This document shows positions 17,724 through 26,061 of a stretch of 64,000 bases of DNA, one piece after another. The notes beneath the pieces were generated by a model, which made no database searches, was not told the origin of the DNA, and saw nothing but the letters and a program-made list of their open reading frames with translations. This DNA comes from Nocardia arthritidis NBRC 100137 (GTDB taxonomy: Bacteria > Actinomycetota > Actinomycetes > Mycobacteriales > Mycobacteriaceae): assembly GCF_001612765.1 (NCBI RefSeq), contig NZ_BDBB01000018.1, positions 124,001-188,000 of the forward strand, given 5' to 3'. The first letter of the stretch is position 1. Every line of letters begins with the position of its first letter. The translations under genes were made by a program, and so were the position numbers.

Positions 17724-19904
17724 CTAGACGCAGGCCAGCGCCTTGGCCTCACGGCGACGGCGATGCAGGATCGGCTCGGTGTAGCCGTTGGGCTGCTTGG
17801 TGCCCTCCAGAATCAGCTCCTTGGCCGCCTGGAACGCGATGCTGCCCGCGAAGTCCGGCGCCATCGCCCGGTAGTTCGGGTCGCCGGCGTTCTGCCGGTC
17901 CACGACCGGGGCCATCCGCTCCAGGCTGGCCACCACCTCGTCGGCGGTGACGATGCCGTGGCGCAGCCAGTTGGCCATCAGCTGGCTGGAGATGCGCAGG
18001 GTCGCGCGGTCTTCCATGAGCGCGACGTCCTTGATGTCGGGCACCTTGGAGCAACCGACGCCCTGGTCGATCCAGCGCACCACGTAACCGAGGATGGACT
18101 GCGAGTTGTTGTCCAACTCCTGGCGCTTCTCCTCGTCGGTCCAGTTCGGCGCGGCGGCAAGCGGGATCTCCAGAATCTCGTCGACGGTGGCACGGCGACC
18201 GCCCTTCGCGATCTCCTGCTGCCGCTTGAACACGTCGACCAGGTGGTAGTGCGTCGCGTGCAGAGTGGCGGCGGTCGGCGAGGGAACCCACGCGGTGTTG
18301 GCGCCCGCGCGCGGGTGGCCGATCTTCTGGGTGAGCATGTCGGCCATCAGGTCCGGCATGGCCCACATGCCCTTGCCGATCTGCGCCTTGCCGGGCAGAC
18401 CCGCCGCGAGACCGGTGTCGACGTTCCAGTCCTCGTAGGACAGGATCCACTGCTGGGACTTCATGTCGGCCTTGCGGACCATCGGCCCGGCCTCCATGGA
18501 GGTGTGGATCTCGTCACCGGTGCGGTCCAGGAAGCCGGTGTTGATGAACACCACCCGCTCGGCGGCGGCCTGGATGCAGGCCTTCAGGTTCACCGTGGTC
18601 CGGCGCTCCTCGTCCATGATGCCGACCTTGAGCGTGTTGCGCTCCAGCCCGAGCACGTCCTCGATCCGGCCGAACAGCTCGTTGGTGAACGCGACCTCGT
18701 CCGGGCCGTGCATCTTCGGCTTCACGATGTAGACCGAGCCGGTGCGGCTGTTCTTCAGCTTCGCGTCGTCGGCCAGGCTGTGCTTGGCGATCAGCGAGGT
18801 GATCAGCCCGTCCATGATGCCCTCGGGCACCTCGTTGCCTTCGGCGTCCAGGATCGCGTCGGAGGTCATCAGGTGACCGACGTTACGCACGAACAGCAGC
18901 GAACGGCCGTGCAGCACCAGTTCGCCGCCGGCCGGCGCGGTGTACACGCGGTCGGGGTTCATGGTGCGGGTGAAGGTCTTCTCGCCCTTGCTGACCTTCT
19001 CCGCGAGGTCGCCCTTCATCAGGCCGAGCCAGTTGTGGTAGCACAGCACCTTGTCCTCGGCGTCCACCGCGGCGACCGAGTCCTCGAAGTCCATGATCGT
19101 GGTGACCGCGGATTCCAGCACGACGTCCTTGACGCCCGCGGTGTCGGTGCTGCCGATCGGCGACTGCGGGTCGATCTGGATCTCGATGTGCAACCCGTTG
19201 TGCTTCAGCAGCACCGAACTCGGCGACTCCGGGTCACCCAGGTAGCCGACCAGCTGCGAGGCGTCGGCCAAGCCGATGCTGGTGCCGTCCTCCAGGCCGA
19301 CCTCCAGTTCGCCGTCCACGATCTTGTAGGACGTCGAGCCGATGTGCGAACCGGTGATGAGGGTGACCGAGTCGTCGAGGAAGTTGCGCGCCCACTCGAT
19401 GACCTTGTCGCCGCGCGCCTTGTTGTAGCCGGTGCCCTTCTCCGCGCCGCCCGCCTCGGGGATGGCGTCGGTGCCGTAGAGCGCGTCGTACAGCGAGCCC
19501 CAGCGGGCGTTGGCGGCGTTGATCGCGAAGCGCGCGTTCATCACCGGCACCACGAGCTGCGGACCCGCCGTGACGGCGATCTCGTCGTCCACGTTCTGCG
19601 TGGTGATCCGGAAATCGGCGGGCTCGGGGCGCAGGTAGCCGATCTCGGTCAGGAAGTTCTTGTAGGCGGCCTTGTCGTAGTTCGCGCCGGGGTGCTCCGC
19701 GTGCCACGCGTCGACCTTGCCCTGGATCTCGTCGCGTTCGGCCAGCAGAGCTCGGTTGCGCGGAGCGAGATCGTTGATGACCTGCTCGGCGCCGGCCCAG
19801 AACGCGGCGGAATCCACGCCGGAACCGGGGAGCGCCTCGTTCTCGACGAACTCGTGGAGAACGCGTGCCACCTGGAGCCCGCCGACCTGAATCCGCTCTG
19901 TCAT
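17724..19904 (-). CDS. glcB: Malate synthase G
   Basis: 726 residues, full length for the G isoform. It condenses glyoxylate with acetyl-CoA to malate, the second step of the glyoxylate shunt, in the cytoplasm. Visible family signatures: a [11 protein letters not shown] segment, [16 protein letters not shown] containing the active-site arginine, [21 protein letters not shown], and [21 protein letters not shown] near the C-terminus with the catalytic Asp. GAGG lies upstream of the ATG. Expected to be needed on fatty acids or sterols, matching the lipid genes nearby. In M. tuberculosis the homologue (Rv1837c) is collinear with guaB1; here it points the opposite way. Confidence 0.97.
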   Translation of the reverse strand: MTERIQVGGLQVARVLHEFVENEALPGSGVDSAAFWAGAEQVINDLAPRNRALLAERDEIQGKVDAWHAEHPGANYDKAAYKNFLTEIGYLRPEPADFRITTQNVDDEIAVTAGPQLVVPVMNARFAINAANARWGSLYDALYGTDAIPEAGGAEKGTGYNKARGDKVIEWARNFLDDSVTLITGSHIGSTSYKIVDGELEVGLEDGTSIGLADASQLVGYLGDPESPSSVLLKHNGLHIEIQIDPQSPIGSTDTAGVKDVVLESAVTTIMDFEDSVAAVDAEDKVLCYHNWLGLMKGDLAEKVSKGEKTFTRTMNPDRVYTAPAGGELVLHGRSLLFVRNVGHLMTSDAILDAEGNEVPEGIMDGLITSLIAKHSLADDAKLKNSRTGSVYIVKPKMHGPDEVAFTNELFGRIEDVLGLERNTLKVGIMDEERRTTVNLKACIQAAAERVVFINTGFLDRTGDEIHTSMEAGPMVRKADMKSQQWILSYEDWNVDTGLAAGLPGKAQIGKGMWAMPDLMADMLTQKIGHPRAGANTAWVPSPTAATLHATHYHLVDVFKRQQEIAKGGRRATVDEILEIPLAAAPNWTDEEKRQELDNNSQSILGYVVRWIDQGVGCSKVPDIKDVALMEDRATLRISSQLMANWLRHGIVTADEVVASLERMAPVVDRQNAGDPNYRAMAPDFAGSIAFQAAKELILEGTKQPNGYTEPILHRRRREAKALACV

Positions 19905-20107
19905 CTACTGCCTCACTTCCGAGAAAGCCGAGTGGGAAAACAGTGCCATGTTACCCGTGGGTAGTGGTGTCGCCGCGCGCCGGGTCACTGTGGGCACTGT
20001 GCCCGAATGCATCCGCCACGCCGAATGAGCTGGTCTTCCACCCGGCGGGTCGTCGAGCCGTCGACGGTCGGCCGGACAGCCCCTTGATCGTAACCCGCTG
20101 CCGATTT

Positions 20108-20127
20108 AATGTACTGATCGGAACATT
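20108..20127. promoter_or_regulatory. Palindromic operator, probably for the TetR protein of this operon
   Basis: AATGTACTGATCGGAACATT is a 20-base palindrome centred on GATC with 16 of 20 symmetric positions, 22 bases before the SDR gene start. It lies where a repressor would block the promoter. The TetR gene third in the operon is the obvious candidate binder; this is inference. Confidence 0.5.
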
Positions 20128-20148
20128 TCTTGGCAGGCAGGAGTTCAG

Positions 20149-20889
20149 GTGCCACTCACCGACAAGGTCGCCGTCGTCACCGGGGGGAGCCGGGGTTTGG
20201 GCGAGCAGATGGTGCTGGCGTTCGCCGAGGCCGGGGCGGACGTGGTGATCGCGAGCCGCAAACTGGACGGGTGCGTCGCGCTCGCGGAGGAGGTGACTCG
20301 GCGGTTCGGGCGCCGCGCCCTACCGGCGGCCTGCAACGTCAGCGACTGGTCGCAGTGCGACGCCCTGGTGGAGACCGTCTACGGCACGTTCGGCCGGGTG
20401 GACGTGCTGGTCAACAACGCGGGACTCTCGCCGCTGTACCCGAGCTTGGACCAGGTCACCGAGGAGTTGTTCGACAAGGTCATCGGGGTGAACCTCAAAG
20501 GTCCGTTCCGGCTGTCGGCCCTGATCGGCAGCCGTATGGCGGCCGACGGCGGCGGCTCGATCATCAACGTCTCCTCGATCGAAGCGACCAGGCCGGAGCC
20601 CTTCGCGGTGCCGTACTCGGCGGCCAAGGCGGGACTCAACGCCCTGACCGGCGGGCTGGCCCAGACGTTCGCGCCGAACGTGCGGGTCAACACCATCCAG
20701 TGCGGCCCCTTCGACACCGACATCGCCACGGCCTGGCCCGACGAGTTGCGCGCGGAACTCACCGAGCACAACGCGCTGCGCCGGGTCGGCAAGCCGGCGG
20801 AGATCGTCGGGGCGGCGCTGTTCTTCGCGACCGACGCCTCGGCGTTCTGCACCGGCGCCACCCTCGCGATCGACGGAGGCTGGCGATGA
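20149..20889 (+). CDS. SDR-family NAD(P)-dependent oxidoreductase
   Basis: 246 residues, classical short-chain dehydrogenase. Cofactor motif TGGSRGLGEQM near residues 11-21, NNAG near 87-90, catalytic Ser in INVSSIE and YSAAK (Tyr/Lys) around residues 157-161. The GTG start has AGGAG five bases upstream. First gene of a four-gene operon with an alcohol dehydrogenase, a TetR regulator and an acyl-CoA dehydrogenase, all joined by overlaps or 2-base gaps. The set suggests stepwise oxidation of an alcohol or hydroxyacyl compound; the substrate is unknown. Confidence 0.93.
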   Translation: MPLTDKVAVVTGGSRGLGEQMVLAFAEAGADVVIASRKLDGCVALAEEVTRRFGRRALPAACNVSDWSQCDALVETVYGTFGRVDVLVNNAGLSPLYPSLDQVTEELFDKVIGVNLKGPFRLSALIGSRMAADGGGSIINVSSIEATRPEPFAVPYSAAKAGLNALTGGLAQTFAPNVRVNTIQCGPFDTDIATAWPDELRAELTEHNALRRVGKPAEIVGAALFFATDASAFCTGATLAIDGGWR

Positions 20890-21935
20890 AGGCGCTGACT
20901 TACCAGGGCCCGCAGGAGATCTCGTATCAGGATCGGCCCGATCCGGCCCTGCCGGGACCGGACGGCGCGATCGTCCAGGTCACCGCGGCGGGCATCTGCG
21001 GCAGCGATCTGCACATCTACGCCGGGCACGGATTCGTCGCGGGCGCCGGCTACGGCGTCGGACACGAAGCGGTCGGCGAGATCGTGGAACTGGGCCCGCA
21101 CGCGCGCGGGTTCGCCGTCGGTGACCGCGTGCTGGTCGCCGCCTCGGCGGGCTGCGACGGCTGCGCGCAGTGCCGCGCCGGGATCGTCACCGCGTGCGAA
21201 CGCCACCCGCTACCGGTCGATGCCTGCTATGGGCTCGGCGGCTCGCTGGCGGGATGTCAGGCCCAGCTGCTGGCCGTACCGCACGCCGGGGGCAACCTGG
21301 CGAAGCTGCCCGACGAGGTGAGCGACACCGCCGCCGTGGTGCTCACCGACAACGCCCCCACCGCGTGGTACGGAGCCCGGCGCGCCCGGATCGCCCCGGG
21401 CGACACCGTGGTGGTGATCGGGCTCGGTCCGGTCGGGCTCATGGCGGTGCAGTCCGCCTTCGCGATGGGTGCGGCCCGGGTGCTCGGCGTCGACCTGCTC
21501 GCCGAGCGCCGCGAGCGCGCCGCCGAGCTGGGCGCCGAGCCGGTCGAATCGGACGATCCGAAGCAGGCGATCCGCGAAACACTGCGCGGCGGAGCAGATG
21601 TCGCGATCGAGGCGGTCGGCGCCGACGAAACCATCAAGCTTGCGATCAGCGCCGTCGGGCACGGTGGCCGGGTCAGCGTGATCGGTGTGAGTCACAACCG
21701 CGCCTTCCCGTTCCATTTGATGGCGGCCCAGGTGAAGGACCTCGAATTCCACATCGGGCTGTGCGCGATCCAGTACGAGCTGCCCGCGCTGCTGAGGCTC
21801 ACCGCGGGCGGCAGGCTGCGGCCCGAGGCCGCGGTCACCCACCACCTGCCCATGTCCGAGGGGCCCGACGCCTACCGGATGTTCGCCGAGCGGGCCGACG
21901 GGGTGGGCAAGATCGTTCTGGACCCGTCGAGATGA
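20886..21935 (+). CDS. Zinc-dependent alcohol dehydrogenase (MDR family)
   Basis: 349 residues. Catalytic zinc Cys in AAGICGSDLH (Cys38) and GHEAVGE; structural zinc cysteines in the CDGCAQCRAGIVTACE stretch, where the usual four-Cys spacing is recognisable; Rossmann motif GLGPVGLMAVQ. It probably oxidises a secondary alcohol or polyol to the ketone with NAD(P). The ATG overlaps the SDR stop (ATGA) and its own stop overlaps the TetR gene in the same way. Confidence 0.93.
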   Translation: MKALTYQGPQEISYQDRPDPALPGPDGAIVQVTAAGICGSDLHIYAGHGFVAGAGYGVGHEAVGEIVELGPHARGFAVGDRVLVAASAGCDGCAQCRAGIVTACERHPLPVDACYGLGGSLAGCQAQLLAVPHAGGNLAKLPDEVSDTAAVVLTDNAPTAWYGARRARIAPGDTVVVIGLGPVGLMAVQSAFAMGAARVLGVDLLAERRERAAELGAEPVESDDPKQAIRETLRGGADVAIEAVGADETIKLAISAVGHGGRVSVIGVSHNRAFPFHLMAAQVKDLEFHIGLCAIQYELPALLRLTAGGRLRPEAAVTHHLPMSEGPDAYRMFAERADGVGKIVLDPSR

Positions 21936-22570
21936 CCGCCCCATCGCGCAGGCGCGGCCGCCCGCCCGCCGCCGAATCGACGGCGAGCGACACCAGGGCG
22001 CGGATCGTGCGTGCGGCGATCGATCTGTTCGCCGAGCAGGGCTTTCACGGCACCGGCGTGGCCGAGATCGGTGAGCGGGCCGACGTGCAGCGCGGCGCGC
22101 TGTACTACCACATCGGTTCCAAGGAGGAACTGCTCTGGCAAATTCTGCGCGATTACATCCAGCTGATGCTGGTCGAGGCAGAGCAGATCTCCGACGGACC
22201 CGACGATCCGGTCACCAAGCTGCGCAAGATGATTCACAGTCATGTGCGGCTGATCGTTCGCCATCAGCGCGAGGTGGCCATCCAGCTGCGCGACGTCGGC
22301 GCGCTCACGGGCGAGCGCGCCGCGCAGCTACAGGAGCTGCGCGACCGGGTGCAGCACTGCTGGCAAGGCGTCATCGACGCCGGTCACACGGAAGGGCTGT
22401 TGCGCACCGGTGACCACGTGGTCACCAACAGTGTGCTCGGCATGCTGAATATGGTCTCGTTCTGGTACCGACCGCACGGCGACCGCTCCCCCGGCGAGAT
22501 CGCCGACATCCTCGCGACCACTTTGCTCGACGGCGTGGTGACCGGCACCGCGCCAGACACGAAAGGCTGA
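21932..22570 (+). CDS. TetR-family transcriptional regulator
   Basis: 212 residues. N-terminal helix-turn-helix: RARIVRAAIDLFAEQGFHGTGVAEIGERADVQRGALYYHIGSKEELL, residues about 22-70; C-terminal ligand domain of the FadR/KstR2-like size. An RRRGRPPA basic arm precedes it. Placed inside the operon it probably controls, between the alcohol dehydrogenase and the acyl-CoA dehydrogenase; the 20-base palindrome at 20108 is a candidate site. An acyl-CoA or related ligand would fit the context but is not shown. Confidence 0.92.
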   Translation: MTAPSRRRGRPPAAESTASDTRARIVRAAIDLFAEQGFHGTGVAEIGERADVQRGALYYHIGSKEELLWQILRDYIQLMLVEAEQISDGPDDPVTKLRKMIHSHVRLIVRHQREVAIQLRDVGALTGERAAQLQELRDRVQHCWQGVIDAGHTEGLLRTGDHVVTNSVLGMLNMVSFWYRPHGDRSPGEIADILATTLLDGVVTGTAPDTKG

Positions 22571-22572
22571 CC

Positions 22573-23862
22573 ATGGCTTGGGATTTCGAGACCGAACCGG
22601 AGTACCAGCGGAAGCTGGACTGGGCGGCGGAGTTCGTCCGCACCGAGGTGGAGCCGCTGGACCTGCTCTACCCCAACCCGTACGACCGCACCGACCGTGA
22701 GGCCATGGCGCTGATGCGGCCGCTGAAGGAGCACGTCAAGGAGCAGGGCCTGTGGGCCTGCCACCTCGGGCCGGAACTGGGTGGCCCCGGTTTCGGGCAG
22801 ATGAAGCTCGCCCTGCTCAACGAGGTGCTCGGCACGTCGGTGTGGGCGCCGTCGGTATTCGGCTGCCAGGCACCGGATTCCGGCAATGCGGAGATCCTCG
22901 CCCACTACGGCACGCCGGAGCAGAAGAAGACCTATCTCGAGCCGCTGCTGGCCGGGGAGATCGGCTCGTGCTACGTGATGACCGAGCCGACCGGCGGCTC
23001 GGACCCGACGCTGTTGCGCACCCGCGCGGTGCGCGACGGCGACCACTGGGTGATCAACGGCGAGAAGTGGTTCAACTCCAACGCGCAGTTCGCCGCCTTC
23101 CACATCGTCATGGTGGTGACCGATCCGGAGGTGAGCCCGTATCGGGGCATGTCGATGTTCATCGTGCCCGCCGACGCCCCGGGATTGGAGATCGTCAAGA
23201 ACTATCACGTCGCCGGCTTCAGCGAGCACGAAGGCCATCTGCGGTTCACCGACGTCCGCGTGCCCGCCGACCACCTGCTCGGGGCGGAGGGTCAGGGCTT
23301 CGTCGTCGCGCAGACGCGACTGGGTGGCGGGCGCGTGCATCACGCGATGCGCACGGTCGCCATGGTTCGCAAGGCATTCGACATGATGGCCGAGCGAGCG
23401 GTGTCGCGTCCGATGCGCGGCGGCCCGCTGGCCGGATTGCAGATGACCCAGGAACGCATCGCCGACAGCTGGATCGAGATGGAGCAGTTCCGGCTGCTGG
23501 TGCTGCGCACGGCGTGGCGCATCGACAAGGAGCAGGACTACAAGAAGGTGCGCAAGGACATCGCCGCGATCAAGGTCGCCATGCCGAAGGTGATGCACGA
23601 CATCGCCCAGCGCGCGCTGCACCTGCACGGCGCGCTCGGCGTCAGCCAGGACCTGCCGTTCATCGACATGCTCGGCTACGCCGAGGTGATGGCCCTCGCC
23701 GACGGACCCACCGAAGTACACAAGATCACCCTCGCGAAGGAGGTCCTGAAGGACTACGCCCCGGCAGACCCGGTGTACCCGAGCGGATACCGGCCCGCGC
23801 TGCGGGAGAAGGCGCGCGAACTGGTCGCCCAGCGTCTCGAGCACATCGTCGGAAACCTCTGA
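22573..23862 (+). CDS. Acyl-CoA dehydrogenase
   Basis: 429 residues, FAD-dependent acyl-CoA dehydrogenase fold. Signatures: CYVMTEPTGGSDPT (FAD-binding beta domain), NGEKWFNSNAQF, and ALGVSQDLPFIDMLGYAEVMALADGPTEVHK with the terminal helix motif. Members with this GxTEVHK end act on branched or bulky acyl-CoAs, and the usual active-site Glu position is not obvious to me. It starts two bases after the TetR stop, so it is co-transcribed. Likely last step (alpha-beta desaturation) of the pathway encoded by the operon. Confidence 0.93.
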   Translation: MAWDFETEPEYQRKLDWAAEFVRTEVEPLDLLYPNPYDRTDREAMALMRPLKEHVKEQGLWACHLGPELGGPGFGQMKLALLNEVLGTSVWAPSVFGCQAPDSGNAEILAHYGTPEQKKTYLEPLLAGEIGSCYVMTEPTGGSDPTLLRTRAVRDGDHWVINGEKWFNSNAQFAAFHIVMVVTDPEVSPYRGMSMFIVPADAPGLEIVKNYHVAGFSEHEGHLRFTDVRVPADHLLGAEGQGFVVAQTRLGGGRVHHAMRTVAMVRKAFDMMAERAVSRPMRGGPLAGLQMTQERIADSWIEMEQFRLLVLRTAWRIDKEQDYKKVRKDIAAIKVAMPKVMHDIAQRALHLHGALGVSQDLPFIDMLGYAEVMALADGPTEVHKITLAKEVLKDYAPADPVYPSGYRPALREKARELVAQRLEHIVGNL

Positions 23863-24259
23863 ACTCGAGGCGCGGGCCGGTGTCCGAGCGGGCGACCTCG
23901 TCGACGCCATGTTCAACGCGTCGGACAACCTGCCGCTTCGCCAATACCGATCAGCACGCGAGCCGGACGCTCAGCCGTAAGACCGCCGCGGCGGACGCGC
24001 TCGTGCGGAGCGGGCTATTCCCGCAGCTGCGAACTCGAGATGCGCTATCGCGACGTGCACGGATGCCTGTTCCACCCGTTGCCGCCGGCCAAGCAGACCC
24101 GCTTCTCCGGTCGTGTTCTGCTCGGGCAGTCCCCGATCGGATGAGGCCCTTTCCATTCCCTCGACGCCGTCGCCACTCGCCCTCATAATCGATGAAAGCG
24201 AGAACCCTTGCGCAGTGAGCGGCCTTTCCCGCCACACGACGACGCTCCGAGGAGAAGCC
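23863..24259. other. 397-base intergenic region before the DM13 gene
   Basis: No gene supported. A -10-like CATAAT at about 24185-24190 may drive the DM13 gene with a leader of some 65 bases. Short frames in the first half have no ribosome site or recognisable motif. Confidence 0.4.
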
Positions 24260-24796
24260 ATGGTGTCCGCACGCGCGATCGCACGATCGCCGATCACCTG
24301 GGCCGTCGCCGTGCTGCTGGTGGTCGGGCTGGGCGTAGGACTGGCCGTGTTCGAGCCGTGGCGGCTGTTCACCGATACCACCGTGCAGGAGGCGGCGCCG
24401 TCGGTCACCGCGGCGCCCGGTCCGGGCGGCACGCAAGCGCAGCCGCAGGCCATCGCCCGGGGCACGTTCGTCTCGCACGAGCACGCCACCTCGGGCGCGG
24501 TCGCGGTCTTGCGGCTGCCCGACGGCAGCAGGGTGCTACGAGTGGAGAACCTCGACACCTCCGGCGGCCCCGACCTGCACATCTGGCTCACCGACGCGCC
24601 GGTGCGCGAGGGCCGCGACGCGTGGTTCGTCTTCGACGACGGCGTCCACACCGACCTGGGCAAGCTCAAAGGCAACCAGGGTAACCAGAACTACCCCGTC
24701 CCCGCCGACGCCGACCTGGCCCAGCTGACCAGCGTCGCGATCTGGTGCGACCGGTTCAACGTCTCCTTCGGCGCTGCCGAACTGCGACCGGCCTGA
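24260..24796 (+). CDS. Membrane-anchored DM13-domain protein
   Basis: 178 residues: an N-terminal membrane anchor (residues about 12-32), an Ala/Pro/Gly linker, and a DM13 electron-transfer domain from about residue 70. The domain hallmarks are GTFVSHEHATSGAV, LRVENLDTSGGPDLHIWLTD and the conserved cysteine in SVAIWCDRFNVSFGAAEL. DM13 is proposed to carry redox chemistry through this Cys, on the outer face of the membrane. GGAGAAG lies six bases before the ATG. A strong hairpin follows the stop. Confidence 0.87.
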   Translation: MVSARAIARSPITWAVAVLLVVGLGVGLAVFEPWRLFTDTTVQEAAPSVTAAPGPGGTQAQPQAIARGTFVSHEHATSGAVAVLRLPDGSRVLRVENLDTSGGPDLHIWLTDAPVREGRDAWFVFDDGVHTDLGKLKGNQGNQNYPVPADADLAQLTSVAIWCDRFNVSFGAAELRPA

Positions 24797-24810
24797 GCCC
24801 GGCCCCGGGG

Positions 24811-24849
24811 GCGCACCGCCGAAAAATGACCCGACAACGGCGGGTGCGC
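24811..24849 (+). terminator. Hairpin terminator after the DM13 gene
   Basis: GCGCACCGCCG and CGGCGGGTGCGC pair with a single bulge across a 16-base loop, 14 bases after the stop. No T-run follows. Confidence 0.5.
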
Positions 24850-25091
24850 TGTGCCACCATGTGTTTCGACACCGACCACCGCCTCGAGGTGGTCGCCGAG
24901 CAGTGGAGAGGAGGGGCGGCAGTGATTCCGGAAACGACGAAGCGAATGCGGACCCGGGCGGCGCGACCGGCGGCCGCGGGCAATGCGTTCGGCAGGCCGT
25001 TGCACGCATCGCACGGCGAACCGGACGTCAGCCGCCTCCAGATCCTCGGCTGATCGCCGCATTCCTCTCCTCGCTTCATTTCGCACGAAAC

Positions 25092-25649
25092 ATGGTGATT
25101 CCCATGATGTTCCGCCGTGCCGCCGATCAGGCGGCGATAACCGCCGACAACTGGATACACACCGGGGTCCTCGTCCTGAACGCCTCCTACGAGGCGCTCG
25201 ACGAGATCAAGGCCGACCGGGCCGTGGTGCTGCTGGTCGCCGGAGCCGCGGAGTCGGTGGCCGAGCGCGAGCCGCACTTCCCGATCCGGTCACGGCACGT
25301 GGAGATCGCTCTGCCGCAGACGATTCGGCTGCTGCGCTACGTCTACGTGGAGCACACCGTGCTGGTGCACGACGAGAGCAGGGCCACGCCGGCCGGCGTG
25401 CTGCGCCGTGACCGGAACCGGTGTGGCTACTGCGCCGGGTGGGCGCGCACCGTGGACCACATCCGGCCGCGGTCACGGGGCGGGCCGAACATCTGGAGCA
25501 ACCTCGTGGCCTGCTGCGCGCCCTGCAACGCGGCCAAGGCCGACCGCACCCCGCAGGAGGCGGGCATGCGCCTGCTCTGGGAGCCGAAGGCCCCCACCCA
25601 TCAGGTCAGGCAACAGCGCCGGATCTGGAAACAACTCGCCGCGACCTGA
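25092..25649 (+). CDS. HNH endonuclease
   Basis: 185 residues. The N-terminal VLVLNASYEALDEIKADRAVVLLVAGAAE region is the domain typical of actinobacterial and cyanobacterial chromosomal HNH proteins; the HNH core follows with CGYC, DHIRPRSRGG and NLVACCAPCNAAKAD, giving the four zinc cysteines and the catalytic His. Such genes are stable chromosomal residents rather than homing elements; a role in DNA repair or processing is presumed. The ATG at 25092 lacks a good ribosome site, so the start is uncertain. Followed 28 bases later by a WhiB gene. Confidence 0.85.
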   Translation: MVIPMMFRRAADQAAITADNWIHTGVLVLNASYEALDEIKADRAVVLLVAGAAESVAEREPHFPIRSRHVEIALPQTIRLLRYVYVEHTVLVHDESRATPAGVLRRDRNRCGYCAGWARTVDHIRPRSRGGPNIWSNLVACCAPCNAAKADRTPQEAGMRLLWEPKAPTHQVRQQRRIWKQLAAT

Positions 25650-25677
25650 CCGCGACCCGAGAAAGGAGAAGATAGCG

Positions 25678-25950
25678 ATGACGCGCACCGAGACCACCGC
25701 CGTCGCGGAGTTGACCCTGGCCGACCTGCTCCCGCTCTCGGACTCCCGAGGGTGGCACCGCGCGGCCTGCCGCGGCGACCCGAACCACGAAGCCTGGTTC
25801 CCGTACCCGTCGCAAGACTTCGACTACGCGCGCGAAGTCTGCGCCCGCTGCCCGATCCGGGACGCCTGTGGCGAATTCGCCGCGCGCACCGGGCAGTCCG
25901 GCGTCTGGGGCGGGCACGAGTTCGACCGCGGACGGGTGATCCGCCACTGA
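25678..25950 (+). CDS. WhiB-family iron-sulfur transcriptional regulator
   Basis: 90 residues. Four cluster cysteines at 31, 55, 58 and 64 (C-X23-C-X2-C-X5-C), followed by the GVWGG turn and a short basic end (DRGRVIRH). WhiB proteins bind a [4Fe-4S] cluster and partner with the primary sigma factor to sense redox state or nitric oxide. The C-terminal DNA-binding arm is short. AAAGGAG lies upstream of the ATG. It is not clear which of the seven WhiB types this is. A hairpin terminator follows. Confidence 0.92.
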   Translation: MTRTETTAVAELTLADLLPLSDSRGWHRAACRGDPNHEAWFPYPSQDFDYAREVCARCPIRDACGEFAARTGQSGVWGGHEFDRGRVIRH

Positions 25951-25955
25951 GGTTG

Positions 25956-25984
25956 CGCCGTCGTGCCTTTCCGGTACGACGGCG
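25956..25984 (+). terminator. Hairpin terminator after the WhiB gene
   Basis: Perfect nine-base-pair stem (CGCCGTCGT / ACGACGGCG) with an 11-base loop, five bases after the WhiB stop. Confidence 0.55.
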
Positions 25985-26048
25985 GACCGCCGTGCCACTC
26001 GTGCCGGTCGGGAGAAGACTCGCCGACTTCGCCCGGCGCGGGTGACCA

Positions 26049-26054
26049 TACACT
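26049..26054 (+). promoter_or_regulatory. -10 element of a leaderless promoter for the VWA gene
   Basis: TACACT ends seven bases before the GTG at 26062 and no Shine-Dalgarno lies between. Confidence 0.45.
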
Positions 26055-26061
26055 GGGGCCC

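Noticed and set aside
17718..19964. A very long plus-strand open frame opposite glcB
   Set aside because: It is the antisense shadow of glcB, caused by high third-position GC; its composition is Arg/Val/Asp/Gln/His-rich without any domain.
23863..24259. Short frames in the gap before the DM13 gene
   Set aside because: No ribosome-binding site, no conserved-looking composition and frequent in-frame stops.
25092..25649. HNH gene as part of a mobile intron or toxin system
   Set aside because: No intron structure, no immunity partner and no flanking repeats; the N-terminal domain is typical of resident chromosomal HNH proteins.
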